DNA from: Clostridia bacterium
GTDB lineage: Bacteria; Bacillota_A; Clostridia; Christensenellales; Aristaeellaceae
Direction: 5' to 3'
Assembly (NCBI GenBank): GCA_017481065.1
Contig: JAFUPT010000054.1
Span: forward strand, 1-45,182
DNA length: 45,182 bases
The stretch's first letter is position 1, and each line of letters begins with the position of its first letter. Below are positions 16,989 to 24,593 of the stretch, piece by piece. Below the pieces are notes generated by a model that made no database searches, was not told where the DNA came from, and saw only the letters and a list, made by a program, of their open reading frames with translations. A program made the translations under genes and the position numbers.

Positions 16989-19295
16989 TCATTTTTCGTC
17001 CTTCCAGAAGTGATTCAACTTAGAGTTGAGTTTGCTCATGCTGGCAATTTTTTGCAACTGCCAGTGGGACGGCATGAGTTCCAGGTACTTTTCGGCGGCG
17101 TAGCGCTGGTCGAGCAGCAGCACCACGCCCCGGTCTGTCTCAGTGCGGATCACGCGGCCCGCAGCCTGCAGCACGCGGCGGAAGCCGGGATAGGTGTAGG
17201 CCGCATCGGTTCCGCCCTCGAAGCCATCATCGTAGAGCTCGCGCAGGAGCTCGGATTCAGGATTCGGCTGGGGAATGCCGGTGGAGATGATGGCGGCCCC
17301 GGAGAGGCGGTCATCCGGCAGGTCGACGCCCTCGGCAAACACGCCGCCGAGCACGATGAAGGCCACCATGGACTGCTGCCGCCCGGCCTCAAAGCGGGCG
17401 ATGAAATCCCGGCGCTGCTTTTCGCTCATGCGGCTCTCCTGGGCAATGGCATGCTCCCCGGGAAAGCGCATGCGGTAATACTTGAATGCCTGCATGAGGT
17501 AGGCATGGCTGGGGAATACGGCGAGGTAATTGCCGGGATGGGCGGCGGCCATGGCGTGGATCACGCAGGCCACCTGCTCCATGCTCTGCTGCCGGTCGCG
17601 GTATTTTACGGATACCGGGATGCGGGCGGCGAAGAGGTTTTCCCTCGGGAAGGGGGATTCGAGGCTGAGCCAGAGCTCCTTATCCGGCACGGCGAGGAGC
17701 TTGGCATAGAAATCGATGGGCGCGAGGGTTGCCGAGAAGAGGGCGGCCCCGCCCACACGGGAGAAGAGGCGATCAATATATTTCTGGGGCGCGAAGCACC
17801 AGAGCTTGACCTCGATGCGGCCCTTTTCCTCCGGGCGGATGAGGGCACGGAAGGAATCCGAATCGAAGCGCCTGGCCACCCGGGCAAACCAGCCGCACTC
17901 CAGCATGAGCTCTACCGTGGCCTCATCGCTGACCCGCAGCTTCTCCGCCTGCTCGGCAAAGGCTGCGGCAGCGAGGGCGATGTTTTCAGGAACATCGCTG
18001 CGGGCATCGTATTCGGCGTCCTCCACGGTGAGGGCTTCCAGGAGGGCCGTGATGTGGCGGCAGAGGATATCCTGGTCCCCGAAGGTGGCGGCGATGCGGC
18101 TGCGGAGCTGTTCCACTGCGGCGCCGGACAGGGTGGCGGAATACATCTCCCGGGCGCGGTCCGGCAGGTTATGGGCCTCATCGATGAGCAGACCCGCGCG
18201 GTTCTTTTTATCGAAGTGGCGCTTCAGCCGGACCCGGGGATCGAATACATAGTTATAATCGCAGATGATCACATCGGCGATCTCGGTGAGGTCCAGGGAC
18301 AGCTCGAAGGGACAGATTTCAAATTCCCGGGCGAGCTCCTCGATCTCCTCCGGGCCGAACACCTCCCGCTGCATGGCGATGCGCAGAGCCTCCCGGCGGC
18401 GATCGTAATAACCCTCGCCGTAGCGGCAGCCGCCGCACTCGGGCTTGCCGAGGAAGCAGACCTTCTCCTTGGCGGTGATGGTGACGGAGCGAATCTTGAG
18501 CCCCTGTTGGCGCATCAGCTGGAGGGCGTTTTCCGCGGCGCGGCGGCCTGTGGTGCGGGCAGTGAGGTAAAAGATGGAAGTAATCTTTCCCGCGCCCAGC
18601 GCCTTGAGCGCCCCGTAGAGGGAGGCAGCGGTTTTTCCGATGCCGGTGGGAGCCTCAATCAAGGTGCGGCGGGAAGTATCCATGGCCTGCAGGATGAAAT
18701 CAGCCATATCCCGCTGGCCATCGCGGAAATTTTCGAAGGGGAATTTGAGGTCCAGCAGCGTGGGCTCGGAGCTCTCCTTCCACTTTGCTTCGGCGAGGAG
18801 ATAGCTGATATAAGGAAGGGCATAATTCCGAAATCGCTGGGCAAGCTCGGCGCGGGTGAATTCCCGCTTGAACTGGTGGCGCCCCCCCTTGGTGCCGGCG
18901 TAGATGAGGGTGAGCGCGGCGCTATCCAGATCGTGGGTTTCGCAGAAGAGGTGGCCGTATATCTCTGCCTGCGCCCAATGGACTGGGTAATCATCCTGGC
19001 AGATTTCATAGGGATTGCCCCGGGTGGTTTTGATTTCGGCAATCTGGACGCAGTTTCCTTCGATGCAGAGGGCGTCCGCGCGGCCCTGCACGCGGATATC
19101 GACGCCGCCGAGGCGCACATCCAGGGAAACCGGGGCCTCGGCCTGCCATTCGGGAGGCAGCAGGTTCTGTATGGCGAGGTGGCCCTCCCTGCCCTCCCGC
19201 ATGCGGGCGGCCATCATAGCGCCGTAGCTGATGCTGCCGGAGGCGCAGGCATACTCCGCCAGCGCGCGGACGCTGACCACATGTATCTCTGCCAC
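16989..19295 (-). CDS. PD-(D/E)XK nuclease fused to an XPD/DinG-like helicase
   Basis: A 768-residue fusion. Residues about 1-180 hold a Cas4-like PD-(D/E)XK core: GRADAL (Asp) then QIAEIKTTRG (the E-x-K). The helicase follows: Walker A APTGIGKTAAS, four cysteines spaced as in XPD iron-sulphur clusters (VCFLGKPECGGCRYGEG ... EICPF), DEAH in LLIDEAHNL, and motif VI QAAGRVIRTETDRG. XPD-type enzymes are 5'-to-3' DNA helicases in repair, so a nuclease-helicase DNA repair or defence enzyme is likely. I start it at GTG 19295, because GGAGGG lies 6 nt upstream; an earlier GTG at 19313 has no site. It is divergent from manA, with interlocked promoters. Confidence 0.88.
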   Translation of the reverse strand: MAEIHVVSVRALAEYACASGSISYGAMMAARMREGREGHLAIQNLLPPEWQAEAPVSLDVRLGGVDIRVQGRADALCIEGNCVQIAEIKTTRGNPYEICQDDYPVHWAQAEIYGHLFCETHDLDSAALTLIYAGTKGGRHQFKREFTRAELAQRFRNYALPYISYLLAEAKWKESSEPTLLDLKFPFENFRDGQRDMADFILQAMDTSRRTLIEAPTGIGKTAASLYGALKALGAGKITSIFYLTARTTGRRAAENALQLMRQQGLKIRSVTITAKEKVCFLGKPECGGCRYGEGYYDRRREALRIAMQREVFGPEEIEELAREFEICPFELSLDLTEIADVIICDYNYVFDPRVRLKRHFDKKNRAGLLIDEAHNLPDRAREMYSATLSGAAVEQLRSRIAATFGDQDILCRHITALLEALTVEDAEYDARSDVPENIALAAAAFAEQAEKLRVSDEATVELMLECGWFARVARRFDSDSFRALIRPEEKGRIEVKLWCFAPQKYIDRLFSRVGGAALFSATLAPIDFYAKLLAVPDKELWLSLESPFPRENLFAARIPVSVKYRDRQQSMEQVACVIHAMAAAHPGNYLAVFPSHAYLMQAFKYYRMRFPGEHAIAQESRMSEKQRRDFIARFEAGRQQSMVAFIVLGGVFAEGVDLPDDRLSGAAIISTGIPQPNPESELLRELYDDGFEGGTDAAYTYPGFRRVLQAAGRVIRTETDRGVVLLLDQRYAAEKYLELMPSHWQLQKIASMSKLNSKLNHFWKDEK

Positions 19296-19351
19296 GGATA
19301 GCCCTCCCCTCACATGCTTTTTGCTTGACAGTTTTGCCCTCTGGTGCTAAA

Positions 19352-19380
19352 GTTACATTAGTATACTATACTAGTATAAT
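19352..19380 (+). promoter_or_regulatory. Promoter of the manA-ADH operon
   Basis: GTTACA (19352-19357), a 17-nt spacer, TATAAT (19375-19380). A perfect palindrome TAGTATA-C-TATACTA (19359-19373) fills the spacer, and the -10 overlaps the opposing promoter's -10. Confidence 0.65.
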
Positions 19381-19401
19381 CCATTCAGAATTTGATTTCA
19401 A
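19373..19401 (-). promoter_or_regulatory. Promoter of the nuclease-helicase gene
   Basis: Minus strand: TTGAAA (19396-19401), a 17-nt spacer, TATACT (19373-19378). It directly overlaps the manA -10 on the other strand. Confidence 0.65.
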
Positions 19402-19419
19402 GCAGGAGGAACATCGAAT

Positions 19420-20442
19420 ATGACCCTTTATCCGCTTCTGATGGCTCCCTGTTTCCGCTCCGGCGAAGAAACCCCCTGGGGCGGCAACATGCTGCGCGAC
19501 GCATTTATGAAGGAAGCTCCCGAGCAGACCGGCGAGAGCCTGGAAATATCCGCGCTGCCGGGCCGTGAGAGCATGGTGCGCAACGGCGCGCACGCGGGCA
19601 AGAACTTAAACCGCATGATCGAACTCTGGGGCAAGGAGCTGACCGGCACTGAGGACGGCAGCTTCCCGCTGCTTTTGAAGCTGATCGACGCTACGGAGAC
19701 CCTCTCTGTGCAGGTGCATCCCGGCGATGACTATGCCGCAGCAAACGAAGGCGGCAAGCTGGGCAAGACCGAGGCCTGGGTGGTGCTCAACTGCGAGGAG
19801 GGCGCGAAGCTGGCTTACGGCCTCGACGCAAACGGCAAGGGCATGCAGGAGATCGTGGACGGCGGCGCGGAGGCCATTGAGGCTTCCCTGCACTGGGAAA
19901 AGGTGCGCCCCGGCGATGTATTCTACATTCCCAGCGGCCTTGTGCACGCCATCGGCGCAGGCATCCAGATTTACGAAATCCAGCAGAGCAGCGATGTGAC
20001 CTACCGCTTCTGGGATTGGGGCCGCGTGGGCAAGGATGGAAATCCCCGCCAGCTGCATACCCGGCAGGCCGTGGATGTGACCGATGCTGAGATGAAGCCC
20101 GGCAAGTGCACCGGCACCACCTCCCTGTGCAAGGGCGGCAGCCGCACCTACTACATCTCCAACCGCTACTTTGAGCTCTGCCGCCTGAACCTCTCCGGCA
20201 GGATGCCCATCGATGATGGCCGCATGCTGTTCATCACCCCCTTCGGCCCCTGCAAAATCTGCTGGGAAGGCGAAGAACTGGAGCTTATGCCCTTTGACAG
20301 CGTGCTGGTTCCTGCGGGACTCAAGGGCGTGAGCCTTGTGAGCGAGGACTGCAAGGTGATGATGAGCTCCCTCTCCAACCGGGAGGCGCTGCGCGAGGAG
20401 CTTGGATACCGCGCTGAGAACGTTGCCGGACTGATGGACTGA
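19420..20442 (+). CDS. manA: Mannose-6-phosphate isomerase, class I
   Basis: A 340-residue zinc enzyme that interconverts mannose-6-phosphate and fructose-6-phosphate. Metal-binding motifs are visible: QVHPGDDYAA (Gln/His, about residues 98-107), the Glu in KTEAWVVL (near 122), and the His in IPSGLVHAIGAG (near 175). The QQSSDVTYRFWDWGR signature near 188 is typical of the short Bacillus-type ManA. AGGAGG lies 10 nt upstream of the ATG. The next gene starts 16 nt after its stop, so the two form an operon. Confidence 0.93.
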   Translation: MTLYPLLMAPCFRSGEETPWGGNMLRDAFMKEAPEQTGESLEISALPGRESMVRNGAHAGKNLNRMIELWGKELTGTEDGSFPLLLKLIDATETLSVQVHPGDDYAAANEGGKLGKTEAWVVLNCEEGAKLAYGLDANGKGMQEIVDGGAEAIEASLHWEKVRPGDVFYIPSGLVHAIGAGIQIYEIQQSSDVTYRFWDWGRVGKDGNPRQLHTRQAVDVTDAEMKPGKCTGTTSLCKGGSRTYYISNRYFELCRLNLSGRMPIDDGRMLFITPFGPCKICWEGEELELMPFDSVLVPAGLKGVSLVSEDCKVMMSSLSNREALREELGYRAENVAGLMD

Positions 20443-20458
20443 TTTCGGAGGAAACAAA

Positions 20459-21574
20459 ATGACCTGGAATTATTTGCAGCCTGTTACCATCCGCTTCGGC
20501 AACGGCCGCGTGGGCGAGCTGGGCGAGGCGATCCGCAGCCTCGGCGGCAGCCGGGGAATATTGATCAGCTCCCGCTCCTTTGAAAAGCGCGGCATAGTGG
20601 AGAAGATCACCAAGGACAGCGGCGGGCTGATCTGCGCCGCCTACTGCGCCGTTTCCCCGAACCCGGATGTGGCGGAATGCCAGGAATGCGTGGATCTGAT
20701 CCGCGAAAAGGGCTGCGATTTCGTAGTGGCCCTCGGCGGCGGCAGCGTAATGGACTGCGCAAAGGCTGCGGCCTGCATCTGCAAAGGCAATCTTCCCGCT
20801 TCCGATTACATGGACGGCGCGGAATTGCCGGGCGCTTCCCTGCCCCTGATCGCCGTGCCCACCACCGCGGGCACCGGCAGCGAGATCACCAGCGTTTCGG
20901 TGCTGAGCGACCATGTGCGCGGCATCAAGAAGCCGCTGGTGAGCGACGCCTTCTATCCCAGGCTCGCCATCGTGGACCCGGAGTTGACCTACTCCGTGCC
21001 CCGGCACACCACCGCCTGTACGGGCATGGATGTTCTCTGCCACGCCATCGAGGGCTATTGGAGCACGAAGCACCAGCCCATCTGCGATGCGCTGGCAGTG
21101 CATGCCGCGAGGCTGGTGTTTGAAAACCTGCGCACCGCATGCGACGAGCCGGAGAACGCCCCCGCCCGGGAAAAGATGGCAGAGGCTTCCGTGATCGCGG
21201 GCCTTGCCTTCACCCTGCCCAAGACCACCTGCAGCCACGCTTGCTCCTATCCGCTGACCAACCTGCTGGGTATTCCCCACGGTGAAGCCTGCGCGCTGAC
21301 CATTGACCACTTCATGCGCATCAACGCCGCGCACGATGATGGACGGCTCGGCGCCCTTGCGAAAATGCTGGGCTTCGCGGATGGATTCGCCATGGCGGAT
21401 GAAATCACCGCCCTCAAAAAGGATATCGGCATGATGCAGGATTTGAAGGGCTTTGCGCTGGACGATGAAATGTTTGAAAAGATCGTGCAGGGCAGCAAGC
21501 ACCCGAACCTGAAGAACAATCCCACGGAGATCACCGATCAAATGCTGCGCGGAATGTACAGCGCGATGCGCTGA
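20459..21574 (+). CDS. Iron-containing (group III) alcohol dehydrogenase
   Basis: A 371-residue NAD(P)-dependent dehydrogenase. The dinucleotide motif ALGGGSVMDCAKA is near residue 95, and PTTAGTGSEIT near 140 is the family signature. Metal ligands follow the usual D-H-H-H pattern: Asp near 189 (TGMDVLCHAIEG, with the first His four residues later), a His in GIPHGEACALTIDHF (near 275) and a nearby second one. GGAGG lies 6 nt upstream of the ATG. Substrate unassigned; butanol, lactaldehyde or propanediol-type dehydrogenases all share this fold. Its place with manA hints at sugar-derived aldehyde reduction, but this is conjecture. Confidence 0.92.
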   Translation: MTWNYLQPVTIRFGNGRVGELGEAIRSLGGSRGILISSRSFEKRGIVEKITKDSGGLICAAYCAVSPNPDVAECQECVDLIREKGCDFVVALGGGSVMDCAKAAACICKGNLPASDYMDGAELPGASLPLIAVPTTAGTGSEITSVSVLSDHVRGIKKPLVSDAFYPRLAIVDPELTYSVPRHTTACTGMDVLCHAIEGYWSTKHQPICDALAVHAARLVFENLRTACDEPENAPAREKMAEASVIAGLAFTLPKTTCSHACSYPLTNLLGIPHGEACALTIDHFMRINAAHDDGRLGALAKMLGFADGFAMADEITALKKDIGMMQDLKGFALDDEMFEKIVQGSKHPNLKNNPTEITDQMLRGMYSAMR

Positions 21575-21678
21575 GGCAGCGCGCGTTTAAGACCCCGCAG
21601 CCGCCGGATGATTTATCCTGTATTCGGGCGCACATTTGTGTTTACATAGATATTCCACCCCGAAAGGAGATGTTCATT

Positions 21679-21744
21679 GTGAAAAAGAGCATTTGTCCCA
21701 TCACCATTCGAACATTGAATCCGGAGGGAGAATACAGGGAATAA
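21679..21744 (+). CDS. Possible 21-residue leader peptide
   Basis: GTG start with AAAGGAGA 8 nt upstream, reading VKKSICPITIRTLNPEGEYRE and then TAA. It lies just before the acetyltransferase remnant and might be a leader peptide or the broken N-terminus of something larger. Coding status is uncertain. Confidence 0.25.
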   Translation: MKKSICPITIRTLNPEGEYRE

Positions 21745-21922
21745 TATCAATTTGGTAAAAATCGATGAAAGCAATTTTTTGCAGGCATTCAATCTAAAGC
21801 TGAACGCTGGCCAGGAACAATTTGTATCCCATCCAAGCCGAAGTTTGGCGCAGGCATATGTTTATTATGACCAGTGCACTCCCTTCGGCATCTACGATGA
21901 TGATCAGATGGTCGGTTATGTA
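21743..21922 (+). pseudogene. Truncated GNAT acetyltransferase remnant
   Basis: In the frame around TTG 21752 the DNA reads NLVKIDESNFLQAFNLKL, then SLAQAYVYYDQCTPFGIYDD and QMVGYV. This matches the N-terminal third of spermidine/diamine-type GNAT acetyltransferases (BltD-like). Homology stops after GYV at 21922, where the acetyl-CoA-binding motif should follow, and there is no ATG with a proper ribosome binding site. The frame then enters the intergenic terminator. The gene was probably cut by a deletion that joined its 5' end to the enolase 3' region. Codon use is more AT-rich than its neighbours. Confidence 0.65.
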
Positions 21923-21936
21923 ATACCGGACTGCGG

Positions 21937-21974
21937 ACCGTTGGCGCGGGCTTTCCCGGCCAGCGGTCTTTTTC
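21937..21974 (+). terminator. Terminator after the acetyltransferase remnant
   Basis: ACCGTTGGC-G-CGGG, loop CTTT, CCCG-GCCAGCGGT, then CTTTTTC. One G-T pair and a bulged G; a good plus-strand terminator. The gene-free part of 21575-21678 shows nothing else beyond a degenerate GGGCGCAC-like repeat piece near 21629. Confidence 0.7.
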
Positions 21975-21980
21975 AGAAAG

Positions 21981-22010
21981 ATAGCGCGGCAGGCCTGCCG
22001 TGCTATCTCT
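21981..22010. terminator. Hairpin at the 3' end of enolase
   Basis: ATAGCGCGGCAGG / CCTGCCGTGCTAT, 13 bp with one G-T pair and no loop bases. It is followed by CTCTTTTATTT on the plus strand and begins 6 nt after the enolase stop on the minus strand. Confidence 0.7.
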
Positions 22011-22011
22011 T

Positions 22012-23247
22012 TTATTTGTACAGCATGCTCTCGATGGCCAGCAGGCGGTTGTACTTGGCGAGGCGTTCGCTGCGGGCAGGCGCGCCGGATTTGATGAATT
22101 CCGCACCCGTGGCTACGGCGATATCCGCGATTGCGGAGGATTCCGTTTCGCCGCTGCGGTGGGAAACGATCACCGAATATCCGCTGCGCCGGGCGAGCTG
22201 GATAGCCTCGAAGGTTTCGGTGAGGGTACCGATCTGGTTGGGCTTGATGAGGATGGCGTTGGCCGCGCCGGCGGAGATTCCCTTAAAGAGGCGCTGGGTA
22301 TTGGTGGTAAAGAGATCATCGCCCACGATCATCATCTCATCCCCCAGCATATCGGTGATGCTGCGGAAGCCATCGAAATCTTCCTCATCCAGCGGGTCCT
22401 CGATGGATACCAGCGGATACTGGGCGGAGAGGCCATGGTAGAAATCCATCAGCTCCTCCCGGGAAAAGCGCCTGCCGGACTTGATCTGCACATAGCCCTC
22501 CTCCCCCATCCATTCGGAGGCCGCCACATCCAGCGCGAGGCATACATCCTCGCCCGGCCGCCAGCCCGCCCGCTCGATGGCGCGCATCAGGTAATCCAGG
22601 GCTTCCTCATCCCGGGAGAGGTTCGGGGCAAAGCCGCCCTCATCTCCCACGGCGGTGGAGAGGCCCTCCTCCGCGAGGAGCTTTTTGAGCGCGTGGTAGC
22701 ATTCCGATCCCATGCGCATGGCCTCATGGAAGCTATCCGCGCCCACGGGCACGAGCATGAATTCCTGGATTTCCAGGTTGTTGCCCGCGTGCCTGCCGCC
22801 GTTGATCACATTGAGCATCGGGCAGGGCAGCTCGCCTGCCTGTATGCCGCCGAGCCACTGAAATAGCTCCATGCCCGCAGACTTCGCCGCCGCATCGGCC
22901 ACAGCCATGGATACGGCGATCATGGCGTTGCCGCCGAGATCGGAGCGGTCGTTGCTTTCATCCAGATCGATCATGCGGCGGTCGATCTCGCCCTGCCGGT
23001 CCGCGCGCATGCCCACCAGAGCGCCGCGGATGCGGGTATTCACATTTTCGATGGCGCGGCTGACTCCCTTACCGGAGTATGCCTCGCCGCCATCGCGGAG
23101 CTCATGGGCTTCGCCGCTGCCGGTGGAAGCGCCGGACGGTGCGCTGCCCACGCCGATGGAGCCATCGGTGAGCACCGCCTGCGCCTCCAGCGTGGGTACG
23201 CCCCGGGAATCAAATATCTGGCGCGCATGCAATTCTCGAATTTTCAT
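22012..23247 (-). CDS. eno: Enolase, short and divergent
   Basis: A 411-residue phosphopyruvate hydratase (2-phosphoglycerate to PEP). Visible hallmarks: RQIFDSRGVPTLE near residue 10, SGASTGSGEAHELRD (normally SGASTGxxEAxELRD), NGGRHAGNNLEIQEFM (His of the active site), AVGDEGGFAP (catalytic Glu), the metal Asp motifs LALDVAAS, SIEDPLDEED and VGDDLFTTN, IKPNQIGTLTET (catalytic Lys) and SHRSGETE. It is about 20 residues shorter than typical enolases and deviates at SAIADIAVATGAEFIKSGAPARSERLAKYN. GGAGGTGT before ATG 23247 sets the start. It is isolated from other glycolytic genes, so it could be a second paralogue. Confidence 0.93.
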   Translation of the reverse strand: MKIRELHARQIFDSRGVPTLEAQAVLTDGSIGVGSAPSGASTGSGEAHELRDGGEAYSGKGVSRAIENVNTRIRGALVGMRADRQGEIDRRMIDLDESNDRSDLGGNAMIAVSMAVADAAAKSAGMELFQWLGGIQAGELPCPMLNVINGGRHAGNNLEIQEFMLVPVGADSFHEAMRMGSECYHALKKLLAEEGLSTAVGDEGGFAPNLSRDEEALDYLMRAIERAGWRPGEDVCLALDVAASEWMGEEGYVQIKSGRRFSREELMDFYHGLSAQYPLVSIEDPLDEEDFDGFRSITDMLGDEMMIVGDDLFTTNTQRLFKGISAGAANAILIKPNQIGTLTETFEAIQLARRSGYSVIVSHRSGETESSAIADIAVATGAEFIKSGAPARSERLAKYNRLLAIESMLYK

Positions 23248-23327
23248 TTTCCACACCTCCGTTCGTATTCTTTCCAAATTTCGCCCCATTATCCCTTCCT
23301 TTTTCCGTTCCATTGGAAGGGGAATTG

Positions 23328-23336
23328 TGCTATACT
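23328..23336 (+). promoter_or_regulatory. Extended -10 promoter for the LCP gene
   Basis: TGC-TATACT with no convincing -35. It lies about 70 nt before the LCP start codon. Confidence 0.45.
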
Positions 23337-23369
23337 GAATATGGAAAAGAATTGTTTATAGAGGAGACG

Positions 23370-23394
23370 GCAGGGGGAGGCGCAGCCCCCCTGC
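23370..23394 (+). promoter_or_regulatory. Leader hairpin between Shine-Dalgarno site and LCP start
   Basis: GCAGGGGG (23370-23377) pairs perfectly with CCCCCTGC (23387-23394). The only good ribosome binding site, GAGGAG, is at 23361-23366, before the hairpin. The ATG at 23405 is 10 nt after it. Confidence 0.55.
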
Positions 23395-23404
23395 AAGCGA
23401 AGCC

Positions 23405-24424
23405 ATGTATTATGATACTTACAGGGGAAAGCGGCCCTGCAGCGGCGGGCGGCGGCGAAGGCGCAGAAGCTGCCTTGGCTGGCTGCTTGGCGCGCTTTTG
23501 AAGCTGGTTGCGCTGGCGCTGGTGCTGGTCGTGCTGGCGGCGGCGCTGCTGTATGTGGTTCCGCCCTCCTTTTTGAACATCGCGCCGCAGGATACCGAGC
23601 TTTCCATCACGGATGGTTTGCCGGGCAGCCGGGTGAACATACTGCTGCTGGGTCTGGATTATTTGCAGGAGGAATCCCAGCGGAGCGATTCGATGATCAT
23701 TGCCTCCATCGGCGATGGATCGGTGCGGCTGGCCTCGATCCTACGGGACACGATGGTGGAAATCCCCGGCAAGGAGGGGCTGCACAAGATCAATTCCGCA
23801 TACTCCGCCGGCGGCGCTGAAATGGCGATGCGGGTGGTGAACGAGACCTTCGATCTGAACATCACGAACTATGTGGCCATCGATTTGAAGACCATGGTGG
23901 ACCTTGTGGACGCGGTGGGCGGCATCGAGGTGGAGATCGAGGCGGAGGAGCTGGAGCAGCTGAACAAATACGCCTACAACACCTACAAGAAGATTTCCAC
24001 GGAAAATCCTGAGAAATACGCCCATTACCTGAGCTCCACGGCCATCACGGAGACCGGGAAGCTGCATCTCAACGGCCTGTTTGCCACCAGCTTTTCCCGC
24101 ATTCGCAAGGTGGGCAGCGATTACGCCCGCACCGAGCGGCAGCGCGAGGTGATCGGCGCGGTGCTGGAAAAAATCAAGGCGCAGCTTACGCAGCCGGAGA
24201 TGTATGTGAAGCTGTTCAACGTATACCGGGAATCGGTGATGACGAACATGAGTCTGCCGGAGTTGATTTCCGTCGCAGAAAAGGCGCTGCTGGCCGATGG
24301 CTTTGAAACCAGCCGCTTCCCCACCGCCCAATGCCTGCTGGACGACGGTTCCTCGATACAAATTACCGATGCGGCGGGCAATGTGCAGGCGATGCACGGG
24401 TTTTTATACGGAAAGACGGAGTGA
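23405..24424 (+). CDS. LytR-CpsA-Psr (LCP) family glycopolymer ligase
   Basis: A 339-residue membrane-anchored enzyme. An Arg-rich cytoplasmic N-terminus (SGGRRRRRRS) and one transmembrane helix (about 24-52) precede the extracellular LCP domain. Conserved blocks: NILLLGLDYL...SDSMIIASI, SILRDTMVEIPGKEGLHKINSAYSAGG (Arg and Asp of the lipid/metal site), NYVAIDLKTMVDLVDAVGG, and the late RxRxxxxDYxRxxRQREV motif as RIRKVGSDYARTERQREV. LCP proteins attach teichoic acids or capsule polymers to peptidoglycan. No ATG, GTG or TTG lies in frame between the upstream GAGGAG and this start. Single-gene unit, convergent with the next gene. Confidence 0.93.
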   Translation: MYYDTYRGKRPCSGGRRRRRRSCLGWLLGALLKLVALALVLVVLAAALLYVVPPSFLNIAPQDTELSITDGLPGSRVNILLLGLDYLQEESQRSDSMIIASIGDGSVRLASILRDTMVEIPGKEGLHKINSAYSAGGAEMAMRVVNETFDLNITNYVAIDLKTMVDLVDAVGGIEVEIEAEELEQLNKYAYNTYKKISTENPEKYAHYLSSTAITETGKLHLNGLFATSFSRIRKVGSDYARTERQREVIGAVLEKIKAQLTQPEMYVKLFNVYRESVMTNMSLPELISVAEKALLADGFETSRFPTAQCLLDDGSSIQITDAAGNVQAMHGFLYGKTE

Positions 24425-24490
24425 CGGCAGCTTCGCCGGCCCTTGGAACCCCGCCAAAGGAAGGGTTTTCCCTCGACGAAAACTGCACAT

Positions 24491-24524
24491 AAAAAACCGA
24501 CCTCGAAGTGAGGTCGATTTTTTA
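24491..24524. terminator. Bidirectional terminator after the LCP gene
   Basis: AAAAAAC, CGACCTC / GAGGTCG with a GAAGT loop, ATTTTTTATT. Both flanks (24440-24490 and 24525-24580) carry the terminator-flank repeat; the right one contains GGGGCAGCGCCCC. Confidence 0.88.
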
Positions 24525-24593
24525 TTGAGGGGTTCCAGGGGGAATCATTCCCCTGGCAGGGGGCTGGGGCAGCGCCCCAGAAGGCCCCGCCTC

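Noticed and set aside
17010..19301. A 763-residue frame opposite the nuclease-helicase
   Set aside because: The minus-strand helicase has complete motifs I-VI; the plus frame is Gly/Glu/Ala-rich with no motif.
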